The notes: generated from the letters alone by a model not told the origin. A stretch of DNA of 64,000 nt from JBDZVM01 sp040255675 (GCA_040255675.1 JBDZVM010000009.1:1-64000); one strand, 5' to 3'; positions 32,438-41,825 are shown, counted from the first letter of the stretch. Program-made: numbers and translations.

Positions 32438-33966
32438 GTTCGCCGTCCTTATACGACCGGCCGTACGGTCAGCCTGACGCCGCGGATCGACCTGACAAGA
32501 TCAGGTCGTCGCGCGGTTTTGCCTTGCGTACGCGCGTTTCACTGCTCGTTGCCGTGGCGGCGGGCTTCGCGGTGGCGGTGGTGTCGCTCGCCGCCTATTT
32601 CACCATGCGTATGGAGCTGTATCGCCAGCTCGATTCGTCGCTGAAGTCACGCGCCCAGACGGCAGCCGAGTTGCAGCTCGACCCGCAATCGTTCATCGAC
32701 CAGCCGACTTTGTTCTTGCTGACCGCGGAAAATAAGGTGTTTTTCGTCACGGCTGACGGCCGTGTGTACTATTCGGCGCGCGATCGAGACCTCGCGCAGT
32801 CGCTCGGGTCGGGGCCAGAAATTGCCGTAGCGGCCGGTAATTCGGCTACCGCGCTTCGCACACTTCGGGTTGATGGCGTCGATTATCGGATCGCCACCGC
32901 GCCGTCCGGGCCGGGCCGTGCGCTCGTGCTCGCCCGCTCGATGACCGACGTCACCACGACCCTCGATCACTTGCGGGTCGTCACCTTCTCCGTCGGCATC
33001 GCCGGCATCGTTTTCGCCGCCGTGGCAGGGCTTATCGTCGCGCGAGCAGGGCTCCGGCCCGTCGAACGGCTCACCGAGGCCACCGAACATGTCGCGCAAA
33101 CCGGTGACTTGACCCCGATCGACCTCGACAGCCGCGACGAGATTGGCCGCCTGGCGAGAAGTTTCAACGCGATGCTCGCGGCGCTCGACCTTTCTCGTAC
33201 CCGTCAACGCCAACTAGTCGCCGACGCGGGCCACGAATTACGCACGCCGCTCACCAGCTTGCGCACCAATCTCGACTTGCTCGCCCAAAGCGATGCGGCC
33301 GGCGCGAACGGTCTTTCTCCCGCGGACCGGGCGTCCCTGCTGGTCGACGTCCGAGCGCAAGTCGAAGAGCTGTCGGGGCTGGTGTCCGACCTTGTCGAAC
33401 TCGCCCGCGACGATGCTCCTTCAACCGAGCTGGAAGAAGTGGAATTCGCGGCGATCGTCGAACGCGCTATCGAACGCGTGCGGCGCCGAGCTTCAGGTCT
33501 GCGGTTCGATGCGCGGCTCTCGTCGTGGATGGTGCTTGGCGATTCGAACGCGTTGGAACGCGCGGTGACGAACCTGCTCGACAACGCGGCGAAGTGGAGT
33601 CCGCCGGGCGGCTGCGTGCGCGTCGAGCTTCATGGCGGGCGGTTATCGGTCGCGGACGACGGCCCGGGCATCGCCGAGGCCGACTTGCCGCATGTGTTCG
33701 ACCGGTTCTATCGCTCGACCGATGCGCGAAGCATGCCGGGCTCCGGCCTAGGTTTGGCGATCGTGCGCCAGGTCGCGACCCGACATGCCGGTACGGTGTC
33801 GGCAGGCCGCGCCGGGTCCGGTGGAGCGCTGATGGCGTTCCAGCTGCCAGGTCGGCCGGCGCCTGAGTCGTCGTGGGTTTCGGCGTCCGAAATCGCGCAA
33901 CCGGTGAAACCGATGCAGGAACGACCGCGAGATGAGCGAGGGGTACATGAACGATCGACCTGGTGA
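32434..33966 (+). CDS. mprB: Sensor histidine kinase, MprB-like
   Basis: 510 residues. The membrane segments lie at about 37-58 and 185-207 around a sensor domain of about 125 residues. HAMP is followed by HisKA H267 in DAGHELRTPLTSL and HATPase motifs NLLDNAAKWSPPGG, VADDGPGIAEAD and GSGLGLAIV. The C-terminal tail runs into the overlap with the protease gene. It pairs with the upstream regulator. Confidence 0.87.
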   Translation: MSSPSLYDRPYGQPDAADRPDKIRSSRGFALRTRVSLLVAVAAGFAVAVVSLAAYFTMRMELYRQLDSSLKSRAQTAAELQLDPQSFIDQPTLFLLTAENKVFFVTADGRVYYSARDRDLAQSLGSGPEIAVAAGNSATALRTLRVDGVDYRIATAPSGPGRALVLARSMTDVTTTLDHLRVVTFSVGIAGIVFAAVAGLIVARAGLRPVERLTEATEHVAQTGDLTPIDLDSRDEIGRLARSFNAMLAALDLSRTRQRQLVADAGHELRTPLTSLRTNLDLLAQSDAAGANGLSPADRASLLVDVRAQVEELSGLVSDLVELARDDAPSTELEEVEFAAIVERAIERVRRRASGLRFDARLSSWMVLGDSNALERAVTNLLDNAAKWSPPGGCVRVELHGGRLSVADDGPGIAEADLPHVFDRFYRSTDARSMPGSGLGLAIVRQVATRHAGTVSAGRAGSGGALMAFQLPGRPAPESSWVSASEIAQPVKPMQERPRDERGVHERSTW

Positions 33967-35539
33967 CGCGTTCGGCGGCAACGGTTTCGGCGCGCCGATG
34001 TCGGATTCGCCGGACGCCGAAGGCGAGGCGCCGCGCGATGGTGGCGAGGCGCCACAGGAGCCTTGGTGGGCCACACCACCCGGATCGGTCGGCGCCGTTC
34101 CCGCGCCGTCGACGTCGGCAGCGCCGTCGACACCGGCAGGCGGCTTCGTGTCACCGTCGGCGCCCTCGAGCGCACCGCCAGGGAGCTTCACGTCGCCGGA
34201 TCGCACGACACGTCCGTTCGAGCGTCCGTATGGCGATACGTACGCGCGACCGGCGCATAGCGCTCTGCCGTACGGTGAACCCGCGGCAACCGCGCCGGTG
34301 CCGTCGTATTCGCTCTCTTCTTACGGCCAGCCTTACGGGCACCCGCCGTACGGGCAACCTCCGTCTCACGCCTACGGGCAGCCAGCCGAATCGAAACCAG
34401 ATCGTGGCGGCAAGAGGTGGTTGTTGTCGCTGGTGATCGTGGCGTTGGTCGCTGCTCTCGTCGGCGGCGGCGTCGGCGCGGGCGTTGTCGCCGCGACCAA
34501 GCACGACAACAAAGCAGCGAATACCGCGTCGACTGCCACAACTACCGCGACAGCGGGAGCGAACAACTCCGCGTCTCCGGTCGTCCCGACGTTGCCCGCG
34601 GGATCCGTGGCCTCGGTTGCTCAGGCCATGTTGCCGTCGGTGGTGTCCATCATCGTGAGCGGCCCGCAAGAGCAAGATGAAGGCACCGGCATCATCTTGA
34701 CCGCCGACGGCGAAATCGTGACGAACAATCACGTCGTCGAGGCAGCCGCGACGTCCGGCACGATTGCCGTGACTTTCAGCGACGGCCATTCGGTGACGGC
34801 GTCGATTTTGGGCCGCGATCCGACGTCCGACCTGGCTGTTATCAAGGCGCAAAACACCAGTGGCTTGCACCCTGCCAAGCTCGGCAGCGACGCGACATTG
34901 GTGGTGGGCCAGCAAGTCGTGGCGGTCGGCTCGCCGCTGGGTTTGTCGAACAGTGTGACGTCAGGAATTATCAGCTCGCTCAACCGCCCGGTGTGCACGC
35001 AAAACTGCAACGGCGGTGGCTCGACGCCAACCGTTCTCGACGCGATTCAGACCGACGCGGCCATCAATCCCGGCAACTCAGGCGGTCCGTTGGTCGACAT
35101 GGCGGGGCGTGTGGTCGGCATCAATTCGGCGATCGCCACGACGGGTCAGGGCGGGTTTGGCGGTCAGGCCGGAAATATCGGTGTCGGCTTCGCGATTCCG
35201 ATCGACGAAGCCAGTCGGGTCATCGACGAGTTGGTGAAGACAGGGCACGCGAGCCACGCCGTCATCGGTATCGGCGTCAACGACTCGGTCGACCCGAACC
35301 TCAACACGCCGAACGGCGCGAAGGTGGTATCGGTGACACCGGGTGGGCCCGCGGCGGCGGCGGGCATGCGCGTCGGCGACGTGATTGTGAACTTCAACAA
35401 CAGAGCAGTCGTCGACGGCGATTCGCTGATCGCGGCGACCCATGCGGCGGCGCCGAATTCGACCGTGCCCGTAACCGTGGCGCGCGCTGGGGAGAAGAAA
35501 ACGATCCAGGTCACCTTGGGTTCCGCAACCTCGGCATGA
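33947..35539 (+). CDS. pepD: HtrA/DegP-type serine protease with PDZ domain, PepD-like
   Basis: 530 residues from ATG 33947, which has GAGGGG just upstream (ATG 33932 is an alternative). A Pro/Ser/Tyr-rich cytoplasmic stretch of about 155 residues precedes one membrane segment (LLSLVIVALVAALVGGGVGA). The trypsin-like domain outside the cell has H262 (TNNHVVEA), D295 (TSDLAVIK) and S378 (NPGNSGGPL). A PDZ domain fills about 430-520. It degrades or refolds damaged envelope proteins and may feed back on the kinase. It overlaps mprB by 20 bases. Confidence 0.92.
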   Translation: MNDRPGDAFGGNGFGAPMSDSPDAEGEAPRDGGEAPQEPWWATPPGSVGAVPAPSTSAAPSTPAGGFVSPSAPSSAPPGSFTSPDRTTRPFERPYGDTYARPAHSALPYGEPAATAPVPSYSLSSYGQPYGHPPYGQPPSHAYGQPAESKPDRGGKRWLLSLVIVALVAALVGGGVGAGVVAATKHDNKAANTASTATTTATAGANNSASPVVPTLPAGSVASVAQAMLPSVVSIIVSGPQEQDEGTGIILTADGEIVTNNHVVEAAATSGTIAVTFSDGHSVTASILGRDPTSDLAVIKAQNTSGLHPAKLGSDATLVVGQQVVAVGSPLGLSNSVTSGIISSLNRPVCTQNCNGGGSTPTVLDAIQTDAAINPGNSGGPLVDMAGRVVGINSAIATTGQGGFGGQAGNIGVGFAIPIDEASRVIDELVKTGHASHAVIGIGVNDSVDPNLNTPNGAKVVSVTPGGPAAAAGMRVGDVIVNFNNRAVVDGDSLIAATHAAAPNSTVPVTVARAGEKKTIQVTLGSATSA

Positions 35540-35566
35540 CGCGGGCCGCGGCAATATGGCGTGTTG

Positions 35567-36286
35567 CTACGGCATGTGTCGTCGTAGCGCGCGGCTGATG
35601 GCTTCACCGGCGGCCACGACAGATCTGGCGTGCAACCGGCCCGGATTTCGCGACAGTCGCTCGATCGGGCCCGAGACGGAGACGGCCCCGATGACGCGAC
35701 CGTTGGTGGCGCGCACCGGCGCGGAGACCGAAGCGACGCCGGGCTCTCGTTCGGCGACGCTCATGGCCCAGCCTTGACGGCGCACTCGCGCCAACGCGTG
35801 TGTCGAGAACACGGCACCGTTCATGGTTCGGTAAAGCCGGTCGGCGTCTTCCCACGCGAGCAGAATCTGGGCGGCAGAGCCGGCGGTGAGCGGCAATTGG
35901 GTGCCGATCGGCACGGTGTTTCTCAAGCCCGCGGGAAGTTCGGCGGCCGCGACGCACACTCTGACATCGCCCTGGCGTCGGTACAGCTGCGTGCTTTCGC
36001 CCGTGGCGTCGCGCAACTTCGCGAGGATGGGGTTGGCAACGGCGATGAGATGGTCTTCTCCGCCTGAGGCGGCGAGTTCGCCGAGCCGCGGGCCGAGCAC
36101 GAAGCGGCCCTCGACATCGCGGCTGACGATCCGGTGACGTTCGAGCGCGACGGCCAGCCGATGAGCCGTGGGTCGTGGCAGTCCGGTCTTCGAACCGAGG
36201 GTCGCGAGCGATGCGGGCCCTTCGGCGAGCGCCGCAAGAATCGCAACTGACTTGTCAATCACGCCCACACCGCTAGACTCGTCCAT
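35567..36286 (-). CDS. IclR-family regulator, NdgR/LtbR-like
   Basis: 239 residues from ATG 36286 (MDESSGVGVIDKSVAIL); an upstream frame is Arg/Cys-rich and unlikely. The winged helix is at about 10-70 (TGLPRPTAHRLAVALERH). The IclR effector domain follows with QLPLTAGSAAQILLAW and ERLSRNPGRLHA at its end. In streptomycetes and corynebacteria the homologue (NdgR/LtbR) is divergent from leuC and controls leucine synthesis, exactly this layout. A -10-like TATCAG lies only a few bases upstream of the ATG, so its mRNA may be leaderless. Confidence 0.9.
   Translation of the reverse strand: MDESSGVGVIDKSVAILAALAEGPASLATLGSKTGLPRPTAHRLAVALERHRIVSRDVEGRFVLGPRLGELAASGGEDHLIAVANPILAKLRDATGESTQLYRRQGDVRVCVAAAELPAGLRNTVPIGTQLPLTAGSAAQILLAWEDADRLYRTMNGAVFSTHALARVRRQGWAMSVAEREPGVASVSAPVRATNGRVIGAVSVSGPIERLSRNPGRLHARSVVAAGEAISRALRRHMP
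36252..36279 (+). promoter_or_regulatory. Candidate leuCD promoter
   Basis: TTGTCA (36252-36257) and TAGACT (36274-36279) are separated by 16 bases, giving a start near 36286. The promoter lies within the first codons of the divergent IclR gene. Confidence 0.4.
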
Positions 36287-36292
36287 GTACTG

Positions 36293-36310
36293 ATATTGCC
36301 ATCTCAATAT
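36293..36310. promoter_or_regulatory. Inverted repeat in iclR-leuC intergenic region, candidate operator
   Basis: ATATTG-CCATCT-CAATAT is a perfect 6-6-6 inverted repeat. A second overlapping repeat ATCTC-N7-GAGAT covers 36301-36317. It lies just downstream of the candidate leuC promoter and seven bases from the regulator's ATG, so the IclR protein could control both genes here. Confidence 0.6.
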
Positions 36311-36356
36311 GCGAGATAGCAAGTGGGAGCAACAGCGACCAAGAAGGGCTGGGCAC

Positions 36357-37757
36357 ATGGGGCGCACATTGGCCGAAAAGGTCTGGGAGGAGCACGTCGT
36401 TCGACGGGCCGAAGGCGAGCCCGACCTCCTCTACATCGACTTGCACCTGATCCACGAGGTGACGAGCCCGCAGGCCTTCGACGGCCTTCGGCTGGCCGGC
36501 CGCAAGGTTCGTCGTCCCGACCTGACAATCGCGACCGAAGACCACAACGTGCCCACGACGGCGATCGATCAGCCGATCGCCGATCCGGTCTCGCGCACCC
36601 AGGTCGAGACCTTGCGCCGCAACTGCACGGAATTCGGCATCCGGCTGCATCCGATGGGTGACGAGTCGCAGGGCATCGTGCACGTGATTGGGCCGCAATT
36701 GGGGTTAACCCAACCGGGAATGACGATCGTGTGCGGAGACTCGCACACTTCGACTCATGGGGCGTTTGGCGCGCTGGCATTCGGCATCGGTACAAGTGAG
36801 GTCGAGCATGTGCTGGCCACCCAAACCCTGCCGCAGTACAAACCCAAGACGATGGCGATCACGGTCGATGGCACGTTGCCGCCGGGCGTGACAAGTAAAG
36901 ACATCATCTTGGCGGTCATCGCGAAAATCGGCACCGGCGGCGGTCAGGGCTACGTTCTCGAATACCGCGGCGCGGCGATTCGCGCGCTGTCGATGGAGGC
37001 GCGCATGACCGTCTGCAACATGTCGATCGAAGCCGGCGCGCGCGCCGGCATGATTGCTCCGGATGAGACGACGTTCGAATACCTCAAGGGCCGTCCGCAC
37101 GCACCGCAAGGTGCGGACTGGGAAGCCGCTGTCGCCCATTGGCGCACGCTGGTTACTGACGACGACGCCGTATTCGACAAAGAGGTCATGCTCGACGCCG
37201 CCGAATTGACGCCTTACGTCACGTGGGGCACCAACCCCGGCCAAGGCGCTCCACTCGCGGGCAGTGTGCCCGATCCCGCCGCTATCGACGATCCGGTCGA
37301 GCGTGGCTCCGTCGAGCGTGCCCTTCAATACATGGGGTTGCGGCCCGGAACCAAGCTGCGCGACATCAAGGTCGATACCGTGTTCCTCGGTTCTTGCACG
37401 AACGGCCGCATCGAAGATCTGCGCTCCGCGGCGGCGATTCTGGCAGGTCGCAAAGTCGCCGACGGTGTCCGGGTTCTCGTCGTCCCCGGTTCGATGGCAG
37501 TTAAGGTGCAGGCCGAATCCGAGGGCCTCGACAAGATATTCGTCGAGGCCGGCGCCGATTGGCGCAGCGCGGGTTGCTCGATGTGCCTCGGCATGAATCC
37601 CGACCAGTTGGCCGCCGGAGAGCGCTCCGCCTCTACGTCGAACCGGAATTTCGAGGGCCGGCAAGGCAAGGGCGGTCGCACGCATTTGGTTTCGCCATTG
37701 GTCGCCGCCGCCACAGCGGTGACAGGTCACTTGTCCGCGCCGTCCGATCTCGACTAG
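36357..37757 (+). CDS. leuC: 3-isopropylmalate dehydratase large subunit
   Basis: 466 residues from ATG 36357 (MGRTLAEKVWEEHVV), preceded by AAGAAGG. It isomerises 2-isopropylmalate to 3-isopropylmalate with LeuD, and may also act on citramalate from CimA. The 4Fe-4S ligands lie in GSCTNGRIEDLR and GCSMCLGMNPDQ. GDSHTSTHGAFGALAFGIG is the family signature. The leuD start is 15 bases after the stop. Confidence 0.96.
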   Translation: MGRTLAEKVWEEHVVRRAEGEPDLLYIDLHLIHEVTSPQAFDGLRLAGRKVRRPDLTIATEDHNVPTTAIDQPIADPVSRTQVETLRRNCTEFGIRLHPMGDESQGIVHVIGPQLGLTQPGMTIVCGDSHTSTHGAFGALAFGIGTSEVEHVLATQTLPQYKPKTMAITVDGTLPPGVTSKDIILAVIAKIGTGGGQGYVLEYRGAAIRALSMEARMTVCNMSIEAGARAGMIAPDETTFEYLKGRPHAPQGADWEAAVAHWRTLVTDDDAVFDKEVMLDAAELTPYVTWGTNPGQGAPLAGSVPDPAAIDDPVERGSVERALQYMGLRPGTKLRDIKVDTVFLGSCTNGRIEDLRSAAAILAGRKVADGVRVLVVPGSMAVKVQAESEGLDKIFVEAGADWRSAGCSMCLGMNPDQLAAGERSASTSNRNFEGRQGKGGRTHLVSPLVAAATAVTGHLSAPSDLD

Positions 37758-37771
37758 AAGGGCTTGCACCG

Positions 37772-38371
37772 ATGGAGAAGTTCACAACACACACGGGCCG
37801 GGCCGTTCCGCTGCGGCGCGCGAACGTCGACACCGACCAGATCATCCCCGCGGTGTACCTGAAGCGGGTCACTCGCTCGGGCTTTGAAGACGGGTTGTTC
37901 GCGGCCTGGCGGCAAGACCCCGACTTCGTGCTTAACAAGCCCGAGTACGCCGGCGCCGACGTCCTCGTCGCGGGTCACGACTTCGGCACCGGTTCTTCAC
38001 GAGAGCATGCCGTGTGGGCCTTGCAGAACTATGGCTTCAAGGCCGTCATCTCGCCACGCTTCGCCGACATCTTTCGTGGCAACTCCCTTAAGGGCGGTCT
38101 GCTGACGGTTGTGTTGCCGGAAGCAGCGGTCGAGCAGCTGTGGCAGACCATCGAAACCGACCTGAATACCGGCGTCACCGTCGACTTGGTGGCTCGTGAA
38201 GTGCGCTATCGCGATGTCGTCGTGCCTTTCGAGATCGACGACTACACGCGTTGGCGCCTTATGGAAGGCCTCGACGACATCGGTTTGACGTTCCGCCACG
38301 CCGATGACGTCGAAAAATTCGAGTCGACGCGGCCGGGCTGGAAGCCCGTGACCCTCCCCGTCCCGGCCTGA
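37772..38371 (+). CDS. leuD: 3-isopropylmalate dehydratase small subunit
   Basis: 199 residues from ATG 37772 (MEKFTTHTGRAVPLRR). NVDTDQIIP and HDFGTGSSREHA are the swivel-domain signatures. It forms the heterodimer with LeuC. Transcription ends at the hairpin 38464-38494. Confidence 0.96.
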   Translation: MEKFTTHTGRAVPLRRANVDTDQIIPAVYLKRVTRSGFEDGLFAAWRQDPDFVLNKPEYAGADVLVAGHDFGTGSSREHAVWALQNYGFKAVISPRFADIFRGNSLKGGLLTVVLPEAAVEQLWQTIETDLNTGVTVDLVAREVRYRDVVVPFEIDDYTRWRLMEGLDDIGLTFRHADDVEKFESTRPGWKPVTLPVPA

Positions 38372-38463
38372 GGTTCGATGGGCGCCGAAGACATTCGCAG
38401 GTTGGGGCGAGCTCGATCTGGGTTTCACGCAAACCCTTGATCTGTAGGGGAATTCACGCTCTT

Positions 38464-38494
38464 GGGCGGCGCGGCGAAAGCCGCGCCGCCCTTT
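38464..38494 (+). terminator. Intrinsic terminator after leuCD
   Basis: A 12-bp perfect stem GGGCGGCGCGGC / GCCGCGCCGCCC with a GAAA tetraloop is followed by TTT. Confidence 0.85.
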
Positions 38495-38598
38495 GCGTCA
38501 GCGGTCGTAGGCTCGCCAAACCAGCGCTACCGGGAGGTCCCGGGGCGCCCGTCAGGAGGTTTCCACCGCGACACAAGGAAATTTCTTGCCGAAGGTCG

Positions 38599-38627
38599 TT
38601 GTTTTGCGGCGCTGTAGGGCCTAAGTT
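38599..38627 (+). promoter_or_regulatory. Candidate hupB promoter
   Basis: TTGTTT (38599-38604) and TAAGTT (38622-38627) are spaced by 17 bases, with a start near 38634. The leader ends in CCTCCGGAGGGG, in which the ribosome binding site is part of a palindrome. The rest of the 38495-38598 gap shows no gene. Confidence 0.4.
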
Positions 38628-38673
38628 CACCCCGAGTCGGGTATGGGCTCGACGACATCCTCCGGAGGGGCAT

Positions 38674-39225
38674 GTGAACAAGGCGGAGCTAATCGACTCC
38701 ATCGCGGGTCGCCTTGGCGACAAGCGGTCAGCCGTCGAAGCGGTCGAGGCCGTTATCGACACCATCACTCGCACCGTTGCCAAGGGCGAGAAAGTCGCAA
38801 TCACCGGGTTCGGCATCTTCGAGAAGGTCGAACGGGCTGCACGCATCGCGCGCAACCCCGCCACCGGCGCAAAGGTCAAGGTAAAGAAGACGTCGGTGCC
38901 GAAGTTCCGGCCCGGCACGCAACTCAAGGCAGTCGTCAGTGGCGCCACCAAGCTGCCGCCGGTCAAGGCCGCGGCGGCTAAGGCCGCACCGGCGCGTGGC
39001 CGTAAGGCCGCGGGTGCCACGAAGGCAGCAGCAGGTAAGAAGGCCGCTGCCAAGAAGACCGCCGGCAAGAAGGCCGCGTCGGCGCGTGGTGCCAAGTCGA
39101 CCGCGAAGCGGGCGACGAAGGCTACTCGCACTACCAAGAAGGCGGCACCGGCCCGCAAGACGGCCGCGAAAAAGTCCGTTGCCAAGAAGGCACCGGGTCG
39201 CAAGCGCGCCGCGAAGAAGGCCTAG
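38674..39225 (+). CDS. hupB: HU-family nucleoid protein with Lys/Ala-rich tail
   Basis: 183 residues from GTG 38674 with GGAGGGG upstream. Residues 1-90 are a canonical HU domain (NKAELIDSIAGRLGDKRSA and GFGIFEKVERAARIARNPAT). Residues 95-183 consist of AAKKTAGKKAA-type repeats like histone H1, as in mycobacterial HupB and streptomycete HupS. It binds and compacts DNA. It has its own promoter and a bidirectional terminator. Confidence 0.96.
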   Translation: MNKAELIDSIAGRLGDKRSAVEAVEAVIDTITRTVAKGEKVAITGFGIFEKVERAARIARNPATGAKVKVKKTSVPKFRPGTQLKAVVSGATKLPPVKAAAAKAAPARGRKAAGATKAAAGKKAAAKKTAGKKAASARGAKSTAKRATKATRTTKKAAPARKTAAKKSVAKKAPGRKRAAKKA

Positions 39226-39233
39226 AGTTCGTC

Positions 39234-39278
39234 AAACGCGTGGGGCCGGGATCCTCGGGATCCCGGCCCCACGCGTTT
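39234..39278. terminator. Bidirectional terminator between hupB and cofC
   Basis: A 21-bp perfect stem runs from 39234-39254 to 39258-39278 around a TCG loop. It begins with AAA and ends with TTT, so it works for both convergent genes. It includes the last base of the cofC stop codon. Confidence 0.92.
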
Positions 39279-39913
39279 CAGCGACGCGTCACGCCGTCGA
39301 GTTTGCTTAGCACCTTTCTCGTCGCGGCGCCGAGGCCGCGCAGGCTGGCCGCGTCAAGGTCGGCTGGAGTGTCGACGTCGTGCCGCAGTCCGTCAACGTC
39401 GGGGTTTTCGAATGGTGTGGCACCGAGAGCGCGATGCCTCGCGAAGGAGCATTCCCCGAACGCGTGGCGCAACGCCGAGGGGTCGGACGACGCGAGCAAC
39501 GTGCTTCCCGTCCCGGCGGCGTCGGCGACGACGAGGCACCCGGAGCTCGCGTGGGCGAGGGCGACATCGATTTCGGCTGGCCGCAACGTCGGCAAATCGC
39601 TGACCAGCAAGGCGATCCCGCAACGTGGCCAGCGCTCGAGGGCGGCCGCGATCCCCGCCGAGAATGCTTCGCCGAGTCCGCGTGATCGCTCAGGCACCGG
39701 TGTGGCGTGGCGCCGCAGTCGCGCGGCGACAGAAAGGTCTGGAGTGACGATGAACACTTCCGCGACACCGCGTGCCTTCGACGCGGCGGACACTGTGTCG
39801 AACGCCATGGCCAACGCTAGTGCGGGCCGCAGATCGCCGAGACTCGACAACCGGGATTTCGCCGAGGCCAGCGACTTCACCGGGACGACGACGGCCCACC
39901 CGGCGTCCGACAT
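39278..39913 (-). CDS. cofC: 2-phospho-L-lactate (phosphoenolpyruvate) guanylyltransferase
   Basis: 211 residues from ATG 39913 (MSDAGWAVVVPVKSL), preceded on its strand by GGGGAGAG. VVVPVKSLASAKSRLS is the nucleotide-binding start. GIALLVSDLPTLRPAEI contains the metal-binding Asp pair region, and HDVDTPADLDAA is the C-terminal signature. It makes the guanylylated precursor for the side chain of F420, so the organism should make F420. The other F420 genes are outside the window. Confidence 0.93.
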   Translation of the reverse strand: MSDAGWAVVVPVKSLASAKSRLSSLGDLRPALALAMAFDTVSAASKARGVAEVFIVTPDLSVAARLRRHATPVPERSRGLGEAFSAGIAAALERWPRCGIALLVSDLPTLRPAEIDVALAHASSGCLVVADAAGTGSTLLASSDPSALRHAFGECSFARHRALGATPFENPDVDGLRHDVDTPADLDAASLRGLGAATRKVLSKLDGVTRR

Positions 39914-40031
39914 CGATCTCTCCCCTCGTGCTCGTTTCGGTTGCTCCATTCGAATCGTGCCAGCCCGGCTCGACAGGTAAGGATCGGGCACGGGAAACTA
40001 GATGTTCAGGTCGAGCTCAGGAGGTCGGCGG

Positions 40032-40802
40032 GTGCGCCCAGGTCGGAACCCCGGTTGGTACAGACTCGCGGCGGCGATCGTGAAACCTACGCTTTTTGTG
40101 CTGACCAAACACGACTGGCGCGGCATGCACAACGTTCCCCGGCAGGGTGGCGCGATCGTGGTTGCCAACCATGTCACAGTCATCGACCCGCTGACTCTCG
40201 CCCACGCGCTCTACGACGGTGCCCGGCGCATGCCCAGATTCCTGGCGAAGGCGGAGCTTTTCGGCGTCCCCGTCCTTGGTTTCGTGATGCGCAAGAGCAA
40301 CCAGATTTCGGTGTACCGCCGCAGCCGTGAAGCCGCGAACTCGCTGCGCGACGCCGAAGCCGCCCTCGCGGCCGGCGAACTCATCGTCGTTTACCCCGAA
40401 GGCACCTGTACGCGTGATCCGAACGGCTGGCCGATGGTCGGCAAGACCGGGGTCGCCCGGCTGGCGTTGGCGTGCGACGTCCCGGTCATTCCGCTGGCGC
40501 ACTGGGGCGCGCACCGGATTTTGGGTTACCACTCGAAGCGCCCACATGTGATCGGCCGCAAGTTGGTGCGGGCGATCGCGGGCGAACCCTTCGATATGTC
40601 GAAGTACCGCGGTGTCGAACCCACCAACGACGTACTGCGCGAGATCACCGATGCACTGATGGGACAGGTCAAAGGGCTGCTCGGCGAGCTACGCGGTGAA
40701 ATACCGCCCGAAGGTTTTTTCGTGCCCGCTAGCGAACCGTCGTCGAAAACGCGCGAGGCCGTCAAGCCTTCGCGGTCGGCCGACGAATCGGGTGCCGCGT
40801 GA
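40032..40802 (+). CDS. plsC: 1-acyl-sn-glycerol-3-phosphate acyltransferase
   Basis: 256 residues from GTG 40032, seven bases after AGGAGG; ATG 40002 is an alternative. The acyltransferase motifs are NHVTVID (the HX4D box), YPEGTCTRD and VIPLAHWGA. It forms phosphatidic acid. The stop overlaps the gpsA GTG, linking two steps of glycerophospholipid synthesis. Confidence 0.9.
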   Translation: MRPGRNPGWYRLAAAIVKPTLFVLTKHDWRGMHNVPRQGGAIVVANHVTVIDPLTLAHALYDGARRMPRFLAKAELFGVPVLGFVMRKSNQISVYRRSREAANSLRDAEAALAAGELIVVYPEGTCTRDPNGWPMVGKTGVARLALACDVPVIPLAHWGAHRILGYHSKRPHVIGRKLVRAIAGEPFDMSKYRGVEPTNDVLREITDALMGQVKGLLGELRGEIPPEGFFVPASEPSSKTREAVKPSRSADESGAA

Positions 40803-41806
40803 GCCGGGCCGCAATCGTTGGTGCCGGGTCGTGGGGCACCGCCTTCGGTATGGTGCTCGCCGATGCCGGTACGTCGACCGTCCTTTGCGCTCGGCGTTCC
40901 GAAGTCGCCGACGCCATCAATACCCGCCACCAAAATCCGTTGTATCAACCCGGAATCCCGTTGCCAGCGGCTGTCCACGCGGTGATCGATCCAGCTGAAG
41001 CCCTCGACGGCGCGGAGATCGTAGTTCTCGCGATTCCAGCGCAGACTCTGCGTGAAAACCTCGCGAGGCTCGCGCCAGCGTTGCCGCGAGACACGTTGCT
41101 CGTGAGTCTGATCAAGGGTGTCGAACTCGGCACGACAAAGCGCATGAGCGAAGTGATTCGCGAGGTCGCCGACGTGCCAGCATCGCGCGTCGCCGTCGTG
41201 ACCGGGCCGAACCTCGCCCGCGAAATCGCCGAACGTCAGCCCAGCGCGTCAGTGGTGGCCTGTTCCGACGTCGAGAACGCCGAACGGCTGCAGGCGGCGT
41301 GCCAGACCTCGTACTTTCGGCCCTACACCAATACCGACGTGGTCGGTTGCGAGCTGGCAGGTGCCGTCAAGAACGTCATCGCCGTCGCTGTCGGCATCGC
41401 CGATGGCATGGGCTTGGGCGACAACTCGAAAGCCTCGTTGATTACTCGCGGATTGGCTGAAACCGCGCGCCTTGGCGTCGCTCTCGGCGCCGACCCCATG
41501 ACCTTCGCCGGACTCGCCGGCCTCGGCGACTTGGTGGCGACCTGCTCGAGTTCGTTGTCGCGGAACCACAACGTAGGCGCCCATTTGGGTCGCGGCATGA
41601 GTGTCGAAGAGGCGTTGGCGGCTACTACCACCACTGCTGAAGGCGTGGTGTCGTCGAAATCGATCCTCGAGCTGGCGCGCAAACACGACATCGAAGTACC
41701 GATCACCGAGGTCGTCGTCGGTGTGCTGTACGAGAACCTGCGGCCGCGCGACGGCGTCGCTCGCTTGATGAACCGGTCGGCGAAGTCCGAGCGTCACGGG
41801 CGTTGA
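40799..41806 (+). CDS. gpsA: Glycerol-3-phosphate dehydrogenase [NAD(P)+]
   Basis: 335 residues. GAGSWGTAFGMVLAD (about 8-22) is the dinucleotide loop, and ELAGAVKNVIAVAVGIADG contains the catalytic Lys. It makes sn-glycerol-3-phosphate for lipid synthesis. It is coupled to plsC by a GTGA overlap. Confidence 0.95.
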   Translation: MSRAAIVGAGSWGTAFGMVLADAGTSTVLCARRSEVADAINTRHQNPLYQPGIPLPAAVHAVIDPAEALDGAEIVVLAIPAQTLRENLARLAPALPRDTLLVSLIKGVELGTTKRMSEVIREVADVPASRVAVVTGPNLAREIAERQPSASVVACSDVENAERLQAACQTSYFRPYTNTDVVGCELAGAVKNVIAVAVGIADGMGLGDNSKASLITRGLAETARLGVALGADPMTFAGLAGLGDLVATCSSSLSRNHNVGAHLGRGMSVEEALAATTTTAEGVVSSKSILELARKHDIEVPITEVVVGVLYENLRPRDGVARLMNRSAKSERHGR

Positions 41807-41825
41807 TTCAGAGCTTGACCGTCGA

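Noticed and set aside
36705..37769. 354-residue minus-strand open frame opposite leuC
   Set aside because: Antisense shadow of a well-supported gene.
38939..39310. Out-of-frame Arg/Pro-rich frame within hupB tail
   Set aside because: By-product of the AAG/GCC codon repeats of the HupB Lys/Ala tail.
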